A DNA stretch of 64,000 bases from an uncultured Planctomycetaceae bacterium (GTDB lineage Bacteria > Planctomycetota > Planctomycetia > Planctomycetales > Planctomycetaceae). Position numbers and translations under genes: made by a program. Under the pieces are notes generated by a model, which saw only the letters and a program-made list of their open reading frames with translations, made no database searches and was not told the DNA's origin. Location of the stretch: contig CALFSX010000012.1 in the NCBI GenBank assembly GCA_937916515.1, positions 1-64,000 of the forward strand, read 5' to 3'. Shown here in pieces: positions 18,827-26,795 of this stretch (position 1 is its first letter; each line of letters starts with the position of its first letter).

Positions 18827-19822
18827 ATGCAACTCATCCAGCGTCCGATCCAAATCGCTCTGCTGCTTTTGCTGGCAGGCCCGATCTGCGCTGACGACGT
18901 TGCCCACGACTTTGGACATTCTCTGCTGGCCGACCTTACCGAATCGGGCGACGACAACGGCACACCAATAAAGACAATCAGCTTTGGTGCAGATTCCGAC
19001 GTAAAGGCAGCCACAACCGAAGAGATTCCTCTGACGAAATACAAACAAGGTGCTATCCAAAAAGCGACGGTCACAGGTGGCTGGCTTAGCAGCTTAAAAA
19101 GCAACAGTCTCAGCACCACTTACATCGAAGTCTCGTTGACTTCGGGAATTCCACTGGGCAGCTTCGACAATATTCTGGGCATCACTCCGTTCTTCAGAAC
19201 GGATTTCCTGAACGCCCCACCCAACATCGATGTGCCGTCCGAACTGTTCGAAACGGGAGTCAGCTTTTTTCTGACTCGAAAAATGTCCGATCGCTGGTCG
19301 GCGATGGCGATCTTCGCACCAACAATTCGCAGCGACTTCACCACCAGCGAACAAGCGTTACGATTCTTTGGGCTCGGCCTGCTGACATGGCAAGCCGTTC
19401 CGGACCGCGTGGGCCTTTCGTTTGGGGCCTTGTTTTTGGGGCGAGCTGACCTGCCGGTGCTGCCAGCTGTCGGCCTGAAATACACTCCCACTCCCTGCAC
19501 CACTTACGACCTGCGTTTTCCGGAATCTCGCATCTCCTGGCGACTGGCCAAAGATGGCGGGAAAAGCGAATCGTGGCTATACGTTTCCGGCGGCTTTGGA
19601 GGAAACACGTGGGCCATCACTCGAAACGACCGTTCAAGCGATCTGATGACACTCAGCTATCTGCGACTGCTGTTCGGCGCCGAACACCTGCTGGATGGTG
19701 GTGGTCGCATGTTTATTGAATCCGGCTGGGCATTCAATAGAAAACTGAAATACGATTCTGACCAGTCCGCAGAGCGCTCATTCGCGAATGCTGTAATTTT
19801 CCAGGGCGGATTAAGCTATTAA
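18827..19822 (+). CDS. Putative outer-membrane beta-barrel protein (DUF6268-like)
   Basis: 331 aa. Signal peptide MQLIQRPIQIALLLLLAGPICADD. The mature part lacks enzyme motifs but alternates polar and aromatic residues in strand-like blocks: TYIEVSLTSGIPL, GVSFFLTRKMSDRWSAMAIFAPT, LGLLTWQAVPDRVGLSFGALFLG, SWLYVSGGFGGNTWAI, LSYLRLLFGAEH and MFIESGWAFNRKLKY. It ends in a short aromatic C-terminus (QGGLSY), as outer-membrane barrels do. It resembles the planctomycete DUF6268 group, whose function is unknown; that match is from memory of the pattern, not a search. It stands alone between divergent and co-oriented neighbours. Confidence 0.65.
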   Translation: MQLIQRPIQIALLLLLAGPICADDVAHDFGHSLLADLTESGDDNGTPIKTISFGADSDVKAATTEEIPLTKYKQGAIQKATVTGGWLSSLKSNSLSTTYIEVSLTSGIPLGSFDNILGITPFFRTDFLNAPPNIDVPSELFETGVSFFLTRKMSDRWSAMAIFAPTIRSDFTTSEQALRFFGLGLLTWQAVPDRVGLSFGALFLGRADLPVLPAVGLKYTPTPCTTYDLRFPESRISWRLAKDGGKSESWLYVSGGFGGNTWAITRNDRSSDLMTLSYLRLLFGAEHLLDGGGRMFIESGWAFNRKLKYDSDQSAERSFANAVIFQGGLSY

Positions 19823-20056
19823 CGCTCCGGCTTGACAAAGCGCGTTCCCGAGATTGTGGCCGAAGTCGCCAGAATTCGGTGGTCATAGACGCCTGCCCGA
19901 AGCCTGACGACTCCGGCTAATGGGATTTCATTTTCGCGTGGCTGCGTTCAATGTTTGACACGTTGAGTGTCAGAAGTCTTTGCCGCAGTATATTATGCGA
20001 GCATTAGATGCCGCAAAACTCACCGCACTTTAGTTTTGCAAAACCGCTCCACTGGA

Positions 20057-21928
20057 ATGCCCGTCATGCTTCGAACGCCCCGCCCCATCATGTTGACGCT
20101 GTTCGCAACAGTTTTCATAAACCTGACATCGCTGAACATTGGCATCGCCGAAGACGCCACATCCGTCACGTCGCTTGCCGACGGATTGCGACCATTTGTA
20201 AAAATTCTGACGGGTAAAGAATCTCAGTTTACGCTAAGCGGCACATCGGTCGTTCAAATCGACGGGAAGCCTCAGTCAATCACTATGCAGCTGACGCGGC
20301 ACAGCGATGAATCATTCGACCTTTCGCTGGCTCATCCGGAATACGCCGTGGAAATTCGTCGCCGCGAAGAATCCACGATCATGATTCTTCCGCTTCACAA
20401 AGTTGCTTACAAAGGCACGGGCGATGTTCCAGCCGAATATCGCTTGAACCCCGATGGCATTCTTCAACGAATCATCAGCGATGCATCGACCGTCAAACCC
20501 GCCGTCGCCATTTTGTCATCCGTAACATCAGAGTTTATCGACCCGATGATTTCACTCGTCGCCGAACCACTAAAGCCAAAACGCGACCCGCAAACAGCCA
20601 GGTGGATGCTGACCGCCGAATCTCCCATTCGCTTTTCCATGAGTGGCAAAGTGCAGATACGTGGTGATTTTGGAGAGGTACAATTAAGCGTCGCATCGTC
20701 CCCCGAAAAACCACTGACTCAGATTCAATCCGACATAAACATCGTAGAGCTATCTCGCAGCGAACTTGAACAGACGCTGGTACGAGGCATCCACCGAGCG
20801 ACCGAAATTCTGGCTCCAGCAGCGGTTTTGAAGAAACCAGAACCTCAGGGGAAGAAAGTCGCAAACGGCGAACTACGCTGGATCGAAGGCCAGCGAGTTG
20901 CCATTTTGCAGGGCACACCAGAACAGATCGGAACAGCTCACGGCCAGCTGCTTCACGACGAAGCAACTCGCTGCATCGAATCGGTGTTGTACACCTTCGG
21001 CACAGCTCACGTCATCCGCACAGGCAAGTGGTTTCGACACGACATTCAGGAAGCCTACGCGCAGCTGTCGCCGCATATTCCCGAACGACATAAACGCGAA
21101 ACACGATCGCTGGCTGCAGCATTGAACCTTCCCGCCGAAACGCTGGAAGTACTCAACGTGTTTCCCGAGATGTTTCATTGCTCCGGCTTCGCAGTGTTTG
21201 GGTCAGCCACGACAGACGGCAAGCTGTATCACGGTCGAGTGCTCGATTACATGACAACGATCGGCCTGCAGGATGCTGCCACAACATTCATCGTTCAACC
21301 AGACGGACACCTGTCGTTCGCCAACGTTGGTTATGCAGCCTTTATCGGCAGCGTCAGCGGAATGAACACCGCAGCCATTTCACTGGGAGAAATGGGAGGC
21401 CGCGGCGAAGGCAACTGGAACGGCGTTCCCATGGCCACGCTGATGCGGCGCGCACTGGAAGAATGCAACACTCTGGACCAGGTGATCGAACTTTGGACAA
21501 ACAGCCCACGAACCTGCGAATACTATTACGTGTTCGCCGACGGAAAGACAAATCGCGCCGTGGGAGTTGCCGCGTTACCGGAATCGATCGATTTCATTCA
21601 ACCGGGCGAAGGCCACGAACGACTGGGGGAAGGCATTCCGGATACAGTTGTGCTGTCCGCTGGCAGCCGATTGGAAACTCTACGGCAACGAGTCACCGAA
21701 CAACACGGAAAGATCGACGCAGAAGTTGGCAAATGGTTAATGAGCCGTCCAGTGGCAATGCAATCAAACCTGCACAACGTGCTGTTTATTCCTGAAGACG
21801 GAATATTCTACGTGGCCAACGCCAGCCACTCCAAACCAGCGGCTGAGCAACCTTACGTGAAACTGAACCTGAAACAATTGCTGCCAGCAAAAGAACAGCT
21901 TCCGCTGAAAGCCGCAGCTGCTCAGTAA
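20057..21928 (+). CDS. C45-family Ntn-hydrolase/acyltransferase with an extra N-terminal domain
   Basis: 623 aa from ATG 20057. An N-terminal hydrophobic segment (MLTLFATVFINLTSLNIGIA) suggests export. Residues of roughly 30-270 form a beta-rich domain of unknown family that recalls periplasmic lipid- or polymer-binding domains. The C-terminal 330 residues match peptidase C45/phospholipase B-like autoproteolytic hydrolases: AILQGTPEQIGTAHGQLL, the processing-site Cys375 in FHCSGFAVFG, DGKLYHGRVLDYM, ISLGEMGGRG and the closing NLHNVLFIPEDGIFYVANA. The family self-cleaves before the Cys and hydrolyses amides. C45 enzymes are usually near 350 aa, so the N-terminal domain is an addition. Substrate unknown. 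Confidence 0.85.
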   Translation: MPVMLRTPRPIMLTLFATVFINLTSLNIGIAEDATSVTSLADGLRPFVKILTGKESQFTLSGTSVVQIDGKPQSITMQLTRHSDESFDLSLAHPEYAVEIRRREESTIMILPLHKVAYKGTGDVPAEYRLNPDGILQRIISDASTVKPAVAILSSVTSEFIDPMISLVAEPLKPKRDPQTARWMLTAESPIRFSMSGKVQIRGDFGEVQLSVASSPEKPLTQIQSDINIVELSRSELEQTLVRGIHRATEILAPAAVLKKPEPQGKKVANGELRWIEGQRVAILQGTPEQIGTAHGQLLHDEATRCIESVLYTFGTAHVIRTGKWFRHDIQEAYAQLSPHIPERHKRETRSLAAALNLPAETLEVLNVFPEMFHCSGFAVFGSATTDGKLYHGRVLDYMTTIGLQDAATTFIVQPDGHLSFANVGYAAFIGSVSGMNTAAISLGEMGGRGEGNWNGVPMATLMRRALEECNTLDQVIELWTNSPRTCEYYYVFADGKTNRAVGVAALPESIDFIQPGEGHERLGEGIPDTVVLSAGSRLETLRQRVTEQHGKIDAEVGKWLMSRPVAMQSNLHNVLFIPEDGIFYVANASHSKPAAEQPYVKLNLKQLLPAKEQLPLKAAAAQ

Positions 21929-21968
21929 TGCGTTCTCATCACAATTGCGGGCTCTGCTGCCAATCGCG

Positions 21969-22370
21969 TCAACGCAACAGATAACGAATCAGCTGAGAGA
22001 TCCAATCGCTTAGAAATGCGGCTCCGACAACGAACGAAAAAATGTTCGCCAACACAATCACAATCGCATCGCGATCCGGGGCAGCGAACAGTTTCTTGTT
22101 CAACACAAACCGAAAGAACAACACTTCCGCAACGGGAGCGTATGTTTCGGCGATCACCAAATACGCCACCTGCCCCCAGGCAGGAAGAATAGTTGCAGCC
22201 ATTAACAACACAACAACTGGATAGGTAAACGCTGTCAGCAGAAAACCAAACATCAGTCTTGCCTGCGTGCTGTGTTGTTCGCTTAGGCCTAACATCAATA
22301 CCGGCGTTTCCAACGCTACGGTGGCGACATACCCAAACAGAAAAAACAGAAACAGTTCCGGAGTGCTCAT
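21969..22370 (-). CDS. Small polytopic membrane protein of unknown function
   Basis: 133 aa, about four transmembrane segments: LFLFFLFGYVATVALETPVLML, ARLMFGFLLTAFTYPVVVLLMAA, VAYLVIAETYAPVAEVLFF and AIVIVLANIFSFVVGAAFL. Acidic residues inside predicted helices (ALETP, IAETYAPVAEV) hint at ion or metal handling, but no family was recognised. Its start is 3 nt from the stop of the 338-aa membrane protein upstream, so the two are almost certainly translated together. It converges on the C45 gene with a 40-bp gap. Confidence 0.7.
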   Translation of the reverse strand: MSTPELFLFFLFGYVATVALETPVLMLGLSEQHSTQARLMFGFLLTAFTYPVVVLLMAATILPAWGQVAYLVIAETYAPVAEVLFFRFVLNKKLFAAPDRDAIVIVLANIFSFVVGAAFLSDWISQLIRYLLR

Positions 22371-22373
22371 CTG

Positions 22374-23390
22374 TTACAGCAACCGCAGCAGGAAGGGTAT
22401 TTCAGCCAGCACATGTAACATCGCGACGGTAAAATAAACGTCTCGCGTGGTTGTATAATCCGCCGTGAAACAAACCCACAGCAGAACTACGACAGCTGCC
22501 GAAGCAGCCAACAGAACTCCAATCAGGCGACGAGAAAAATCGGATCGCTTCATCAAAGGAATACTGCGAAAGCCTTCACTGAACACTCGCCCACTGGCGA
22601 CCGGCACAGCCAGCATCCACACACCATAGTGCAGCAGTTCCAGGAACGCGTGCGTGGCAACCAACCTGTTAGCGTCCACTATGGTCACTATTGTGGCTCC
22701 GGCGTGATGAATAACCTGAGACTTCGCAGCCTGAGCCTGTTCCGGCAATAGAGCATCTGCTGCTGCTGCGGGACCGAAAGTCCACAGCAATACCAGCAGA
22801 ACTGGAACGCTACCAACACAGCATCGATAAGCCGTCTGCCACTCTTGGCGAGACTTTGCAATCTCACGGTCCAGAACCCACAGCCCCATCAGCGGATGCA
22901 GAAACACCATCAGCAGGGGCAACAAAATCGGTTGCAGCCACGCCAGCCCGGCAAACGCCAGTCCAATCGGCAAAGCATAGTCCCAGTTCTTTTTCGGCGG
23001 CTGAAGACTTCGCAACCAGACCAACGATGTCACCCACAGAATCAACGCGGTATTCCAGAGCCCAATCGTCCATAACACCGATTGCGGTGACCACCGCATC
23101 CAGCCCGCCAAACGCGTCAACAACGGAAAGGCAATCGTCAGGCTGATCACTCCCACAGCGGAGACCATAAAAAACGGTTTCAGTCGCCCCATTCTGGCAG
23201 GTAAGCGAGTCAGAAAGTATCGCGACTCAACATAGTTGTGTGGCCCCGCAAACAGAAACACGATTCCAATCGACATCGTCACAGGAGCCGTCGCCGTCAG
23301 AACCCAGGCCATCACCATAAACACGGATGCCGCTGCGGCAAACGTCTGGCGCGAACAATTCTCAGCAGGTTGTTTCAGGACTGTCGACAC
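22374..23390 (-). CDS. Polytopic membrane protein of unknown function
   Basis: 338 aa from GTG, eight to nine hydrophobic segments. Striking, likely conserved motif: FLFAGPHNYVESRYFLTRLPARMG after the second helix, with His, Asn, Glu and Arg at the membrane face. The C-terminus carries YFTVAMLHVLAEIPFLLRLL. Cysteines and further His lie in loops (YRCCVG, QVIHHAGATIV). I recognise the AGPHN-type motif as a recurring feature of uncharacterised membrane proteins but cannot name a function. It is tightly coupled to the 133-aa membrane protein downstream and preceded by two small membrane protein genes on the same strand. Confidence 0.75.
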   Translation of the reverse strand: MSTVLKQPAENCSRQTFAAAASVFMVMAWVLTATAPVTMSIGIVFLFAGPHNYVESRYFLTRLPARMGRLKPFFMVSAVGVISLTIAFPLLTRLAGWMRWSPQSVLWTIGLWNTALILWVTSLVWLRSLQPPKKNWDYALPIGLAFAGLAWLQPILLPLLMVFLHPLMGLWVLDREIAKSRQEWQTAYRCCVGSVPVLLVLLWTFGPAAAADALLPEQAQAAKSQVIHHAGATIVTIVDANRLVATHAFLELLHYGVWMLAVPVASGRVFSEGFRSIPLMKRSDFSRRLIGVLLAASAAVVVLLWVCFTADYTTTRDVYFTVAMLHVLAEIPFLLRLL

Positions 23391-23450
23391 AAGAAAATCC
23401 AGACGTGCAATTCAGGTTCGCCATCTACGCCATCAGCCGTTAAAAGAGTA

Positions 23451-23699
23451 TTAACCAGGCGGATTCTCACGCACGTCACGTTCCCGCGTTGACTCATTTT
23501 GCAGCTTGCGACGCTTGATGAACCCGGCAATCACTGTTGCGACGGCAAAGAAAACGCCCCCGACAATCAACATGATCACGCCGCCGGATATAAGCAGGAC
23601 CTCAAGTGAAACCATATCGGCAAGCAATTGAGGGAAGCCATTAAGAACCAGCATGACCAGGCTTTCTGAGCAGGACCTTCCGAGAACAAGCAACAGCAT
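23451..23699 (-). CDS. Small membrane protein, one or two helices
   Basis: About 82 aa; start uncertain (ATG 23699, TTG 23705 or ATG 23615). A strong transmembrane helix (VLLISGGVIMLIVGGVFFAVATVIAGFI) is followed by a positively charged cytoplasmic tail (KRRKLQNESTRERDVREN). The positive-inside pattern supports a real protein. It lies between two other membrane protein genes on the same strand, 25-60 bp from each. No known family. Confidence 0.5.
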   Translation of the reverse strand: MLLLVLGRSCSESLVMLVLNGFPQLLADMVSLEVLLISGGVIMLIVGGVFFAVATVIAGFIKRRKLQNESTRERDVRENPPG

Positions 23700-23729
23700 T
23701 TGCAAATCGAACAGCTGTGCTTACAACCA

Positions 23730-24161
23730 CTAAGGACCGGATGAAGCAGAGGAAAGCGGTTGAGAAACCGGGTCAGAACCGACTTCCGAATCATGGGGCA
23801 ATCTACGTCCAACCGGCCCCACAGGTCGCCAGTTGGCGACGGACTTTGCGTGCTCAGCATGCGAGCGATACGCGAATGTCGTGGCTACGATTGTCGCAAG
23901 AACAAGTGCAGAAGCGACGCTCAGGGCCAATTTCTTCCTTGCTCCGTTTCCAGCCTTTCCAGCCAAAACCCCGGCTATTGCCACAGCAACAGACAGCAAA
24001 ATCCCCGCCATCGCGACCGTGGGAGCTGTGGGAAGTTCCATTTGAGTGCCCGGAATCTCCGGAGGCAACGGTGGGATATCGCCAAGTGCGGTTCCGTGCA
24101 GAGCAACCACAACTAAAAACATCATCAAAATGCGGATCAAAAGCTCTATTACCTGCGTCAT
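23730..24161 (-). CDS. Small membrane protein with signal peptide
   Basis: 143 aa. An N-terminal helix (LLIRILMMFLVVVALHGTALG) reads as a signal peptide or anchor, then a short Pro-rich segment (IPPLPPEIPGTQMELPTAP). Two further helices follow, VAMAGILLSVAVAIAGVLAG and LALSVASALVLATIVATTFAY, then a polar Ser/Pro-rich tail. Family not recognised. It is the first gene of a four-gene minus-strand run of membrane proteins (24161 to 21969) and is separated from the upstream glycan cluster by a hairpin at 24212-24232. Confidence 0.6.
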   Translation of the reverse strand: MTQVIELLIRILMMFLVVVALHGTALGDIPPLPPEIPGTQMELPTAPTVAMAGILLSVAVAIAGVLAGKAGNGARKKLALSVASALVLATIVATTFAYRSHAEHAKSVANWRPVGPVGRRLPHDSEVGSDPVSQPLSSASSGP

Positions 24162-24211
24162 GAATCACCACCTGCAAGAAATCAAATTTCGCTGTTCGTT
24201 CAAGAGAAACA

Positions 24212-24232
24212 GCTTCAACTAACAGTTGAAGC
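24212..24232 (-). terminator. Terminator-like hairpin at the end of the glycan cluster
   Basis: Perfect 9-bp inverted repeat GCTTCAACT (24212-24220) / AGTTGAAGC (24224-24232) with a 3-nt loop, preceded by GGGG and followed on the minus strand by TGTTTCTC. It lies about 85 bp after the sulfotransferase stop and before the membrane-protein genes. Confidence 0.65.
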
Positions 24233-24317
24233 CCCCGAACAACGGCATTCGTTCAAGCAATTTAGCAAATCAGTGAAGTTCTGAACATTTCGAATCACAC
24301 AGATCGACAGGCGCCAA

Positions 24318-25373
24318 TCACAACGTAATGGCGGCGGCGGACATCAATTCGTATTTCGCCTGCCCACCGGACAGGCATTCACGAACTCGGACCTGTTCTT
24401 CCTCTGAAATGGATAGCTTTTGCGACACCTTAAAAGGAGGAAGTTCGGCAACGTTTAGCCGCGGATTCAGCTGCAACCCATCGAACTTGTCGGCGATCGA
24501 CTTAATTGACTTTCCAGGGTTTTCGCAGAATCCCTCATAGGTCAAATTCAGGATTCGACTATCCGCTACGGTTGCCAGTTGACGATCCATTTCCACATCG
24601 ATATCGATCACCTGCCGACAGACTTCGTCAACATAGGCCAGCGGATCACCAGCTTCCGTGATGGACGCACTCTGCAATCCCCACGCCAAAGACTTGTCTC
24701 CCTGAATATTTTCTCGAGCCACAATCAGCGACTGAGCCACAAACATCGGATTGCGACGCTCAACAACAAACCTGGCGTTCGGCAGAGCTTTTCCAAGCAA
24801 CTCAACGGCAAATGCATTTCGATTATTCTTGTTCAGCAGTGGCTTACCAAAGACTGAAGTCCAGGCATCAAAAAAGCTGCACATTTCCGTGGCAGCATCA
24901 TCAGAAATATCCTGAGCAGGCAGGTAACGATCTTCGCCCAGCCATCGATTCCACAGATGAAAGGCATCGTTGGGGCCACGAAAACGAGTTGTCTGACCAT
25001 AAAAGTTTTTGAAGTCCGGACGAGCGGCCCATGGAATCAGCCTTTGAAGCCTTGCGGCAGTCAAAGGAGACTTGGGGAACATGGCTGTCAGATTGGTTGG
25101 ACACGTCACATCCAGAAAGGCTGACAACGCCTGATAAACCAACGTTGTGCCACTTCGAGGAGCTCCAACAATGAACACCAAAGGGAGCTGCGAACTCGCA
25201 CACTTTGCCTGAATGCGTTTTTCGAAAACGCTAAGCACAGAATCTACCGGAATTGCGCCCAGCCGAAGACCTTCACGAAACAACGCAGCGTATGCCGCTG
25301 GGTGTCCAGACTTCAGCATTCGCCCCACAAGGCCAAATGGGTCGGTAAAATTCGAGAGCGGATTTTTGGACAT
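24318..25373 (-). CDS. Sulfotransferase (PAPS-dependent)
   Basis: 351 aa. Transfers sulfate from PAPS to a hydroxyl or amino group. The 5'-phosphosulfate loop is clear in FIVGAPRSGTTLVYQAL (about residues 67-83), and a 3'-phosphate-binding-like segment reads ARFVVERRNPMFVAQSLIVAR (RxxP-x12-S style). The fold's later segments, LNLTYEGFCENPGKSIKSI, also fit. It is the last gene of the glycan cluster and follows the WecB-type epimerase by about 160 bp, so the likely acceptor is the polysaccharide or glycolipid built by the cluster. That acceptor is inference. Confidence 0.88.
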   Translation of the reverse strand: MSKNPLSNFTDPFGLVGRMLKSGHPAAYAALFREGLRLGAIPVDSVLSVFEKRIQAKCASSQLPLVFIVGAPRSGTTLVYQALSAFLDVTCPTNLTAMFPKSPLTAARLQRLIPWAARPDFKNFYGQTTRFRGPNDAFHLWNRWLGEDRYLPAQDISDDAATEMCSFFDAWTSVFGKPLLNKNNRNAFAVELLGKALPNARFVVERRNPMFVAQSLIVARENIQGDKSLAWGLQSASITEAGDPLAYVDEVCRQVIDIDVEMDRQLATVADSRILNLTYEGFCENPGKSIKSIADKFDGLQLNPRLNVAELPPFKVSQKLSISEEEQVRVRECLSGGQAKYELMSAAAITL

Positions 25374-25529
25374 TAGGTACCTGCCACTGAAAGTCCCGGG
25401 GTGGCTAACCCGGACATTATATACTGATTAAAAGTTAAAGCCTCAGAGCACTTCGCGGCCAATGATCGTGGCAGACATATCTCACGTTGAAATAATCGAT
25501 CGTCGCGAACCCAACACATTGTTGACACT

Positions 25530-26693
25530 TTAAGACACATTCGCAGCGGCGTGTTGCAACTCCACCACCCCAAAACGTTCTGATGCCAGCTGCAGAATCC
25601 GATCAGCTGCACGCCCGTCGCCGTAAGGATTTTTTGTCACCTGCATTGCCGCATAAGCCGACTTATTGACCAGTAGTTCAGCAACCTCACTTACAACGCG
25701 TTGAGTATCAGTGCCAACCAATCGAGTTGCGCCCACTTCCAGAGCTTCCGGTCGTTCGGTGCTGTCTCGCGTGACAAGCACTGGCTTACCCAGAGAAGGA
25801 GCTTCTTCCTGTACGCCACCGGAATCGCTTAAAATCAGAGTCGCACGATCCATCAACCAGACGAATTCCGGGTATTCCGCCGGTGCGATCAAGTGGACGT
25901 TGCCGAAACCGGCCAGAATCTCTTTCACTGGTTGTTGAATATTGGGATTCAGGTGTACGGGATAAACAAATTGAACTGTCGGGAATTGTCCGGCAAGTTC
26001 AGCGATCGCTTTGCAAAGACGGCGAATTCCATCGCCATGATTCTCGCGACGGTGAGCGGTAATCAACACAAGCCTGGCGTTCGCGAGTTCCGGATGTTTT
26101 TCAATCCAGCGATGTCCGTCCGCTCGCTCTTTTTCAACCGTCCAGTTCAACGCATCAATGACCGTGTTCCCCGTAACAATCACGTCAGAAGCCGAATAGC
26201 CTTCTCGAAGAAGGTTGTCGGCAGCTGTTTGCGTTGGCGCACAATGCAAAGCAGTCACCAATGAACACACTCGCCGATTCAGTTCTTCAGGAAACGGCGA
26301 ATTGATATCCGCCGTTCGAAGCCCTGCTTCCACGTGAATGAACGGTAAACGCTGATAAAACGCCACCATTCCCGCACACATGGCCGACGTGGTATCACCC
26401 TGCCCCAGAATGCAGTCGGGGCGATATTTTTCGACTGCATTACCCAGTGCCGTCAAACATTTTGACGTCAGACTGGTTAAGGTCTGGCCAGGCTGCATCA
26501 GACCAAGTTCGATATCCGGACGAATCCCGAAATGCTGCGTCACCTGATCCAGCATCTCGCGATGCTGTCCCGTCGAACACGCAATCACTTCGATATCGCG
26601 CCGTTTTTGGGCAGCCAGAATAATCGGAGCAACTTTAATGGCTTCTGGACGAGTGCCAAAGACACACATAATTCTGGTTGGTCGCGTTGACAT
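25530..26693 (-). CDS. wecB: Non-hydrolysing UDP-N-acetylglucosamine 2-epimerase (WecB/WbpI family)
   Basis: 387 aa from the ATG at 26693; a longer in-frame start adds only four residues. Interconverts UDP-GlcNAc-type and UDP-ManNAc-type sugars for cell-surface polysaccharide. Family signature present in order: MCVFGTRPEAIKVAPI, STGQHREMLDQVTQHFGI, LGQGDTTSAM, FIHVEAGLRT, FPEELNRR, VTGNTVID, LVLITAHRRENHG, FVYPVHLNPNIQQPV, LIAPAEYPEFVWLMDRA, LSDSGGVQEEAPSLGKPVLVTRD STERPE. WbpI (acting on a diacetamido uronic acid) belongs to the same fold, so exact substrate depends on context. Confidence 0.95.
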   Translation of the reverse strand: MSTRPTRIMCVFGTRPEAIKVAPIILAAQKRRDIEVIACSTGQHREMLDQVTQHFGIRPDIELGLMQPGQTLTSLTSKCLTALGNAVEKYRPDCILGQGDTTSAMCAGMVAFYQRLPFIHVEAGLRTADINSPFPEELNRRVCSLVTALHCAPTQTAADNLLREGYSASDVIVTGNTVIDALNWTVEKERADGHRWIEKHPELANARLVLITAHRRENHGDGIRRLCKAIAELAGQFPTVQFVYPVHLNPNIQQPVKEILAGFGNVHLIAPAEYPEFVWLMDRATLILSDSGGVQEEAPSLGKPVLVTRDSTERPEALEVGATRLVGTDTQRVVSEVAELLVNKSAYAAMQVTKNPYGDGRAADRILQLASERFGVVELQHAAANVS

Positions 26694-26795
26694 TGCGAAT
26701 ATCACTTTCTGCCCACTAGGCGGATCAAAGATTCATCAGGAATCAGGCCGCAGCATTTCAGGAAATACTGCCGCAAACTTTTTCGAACAGTGAAG

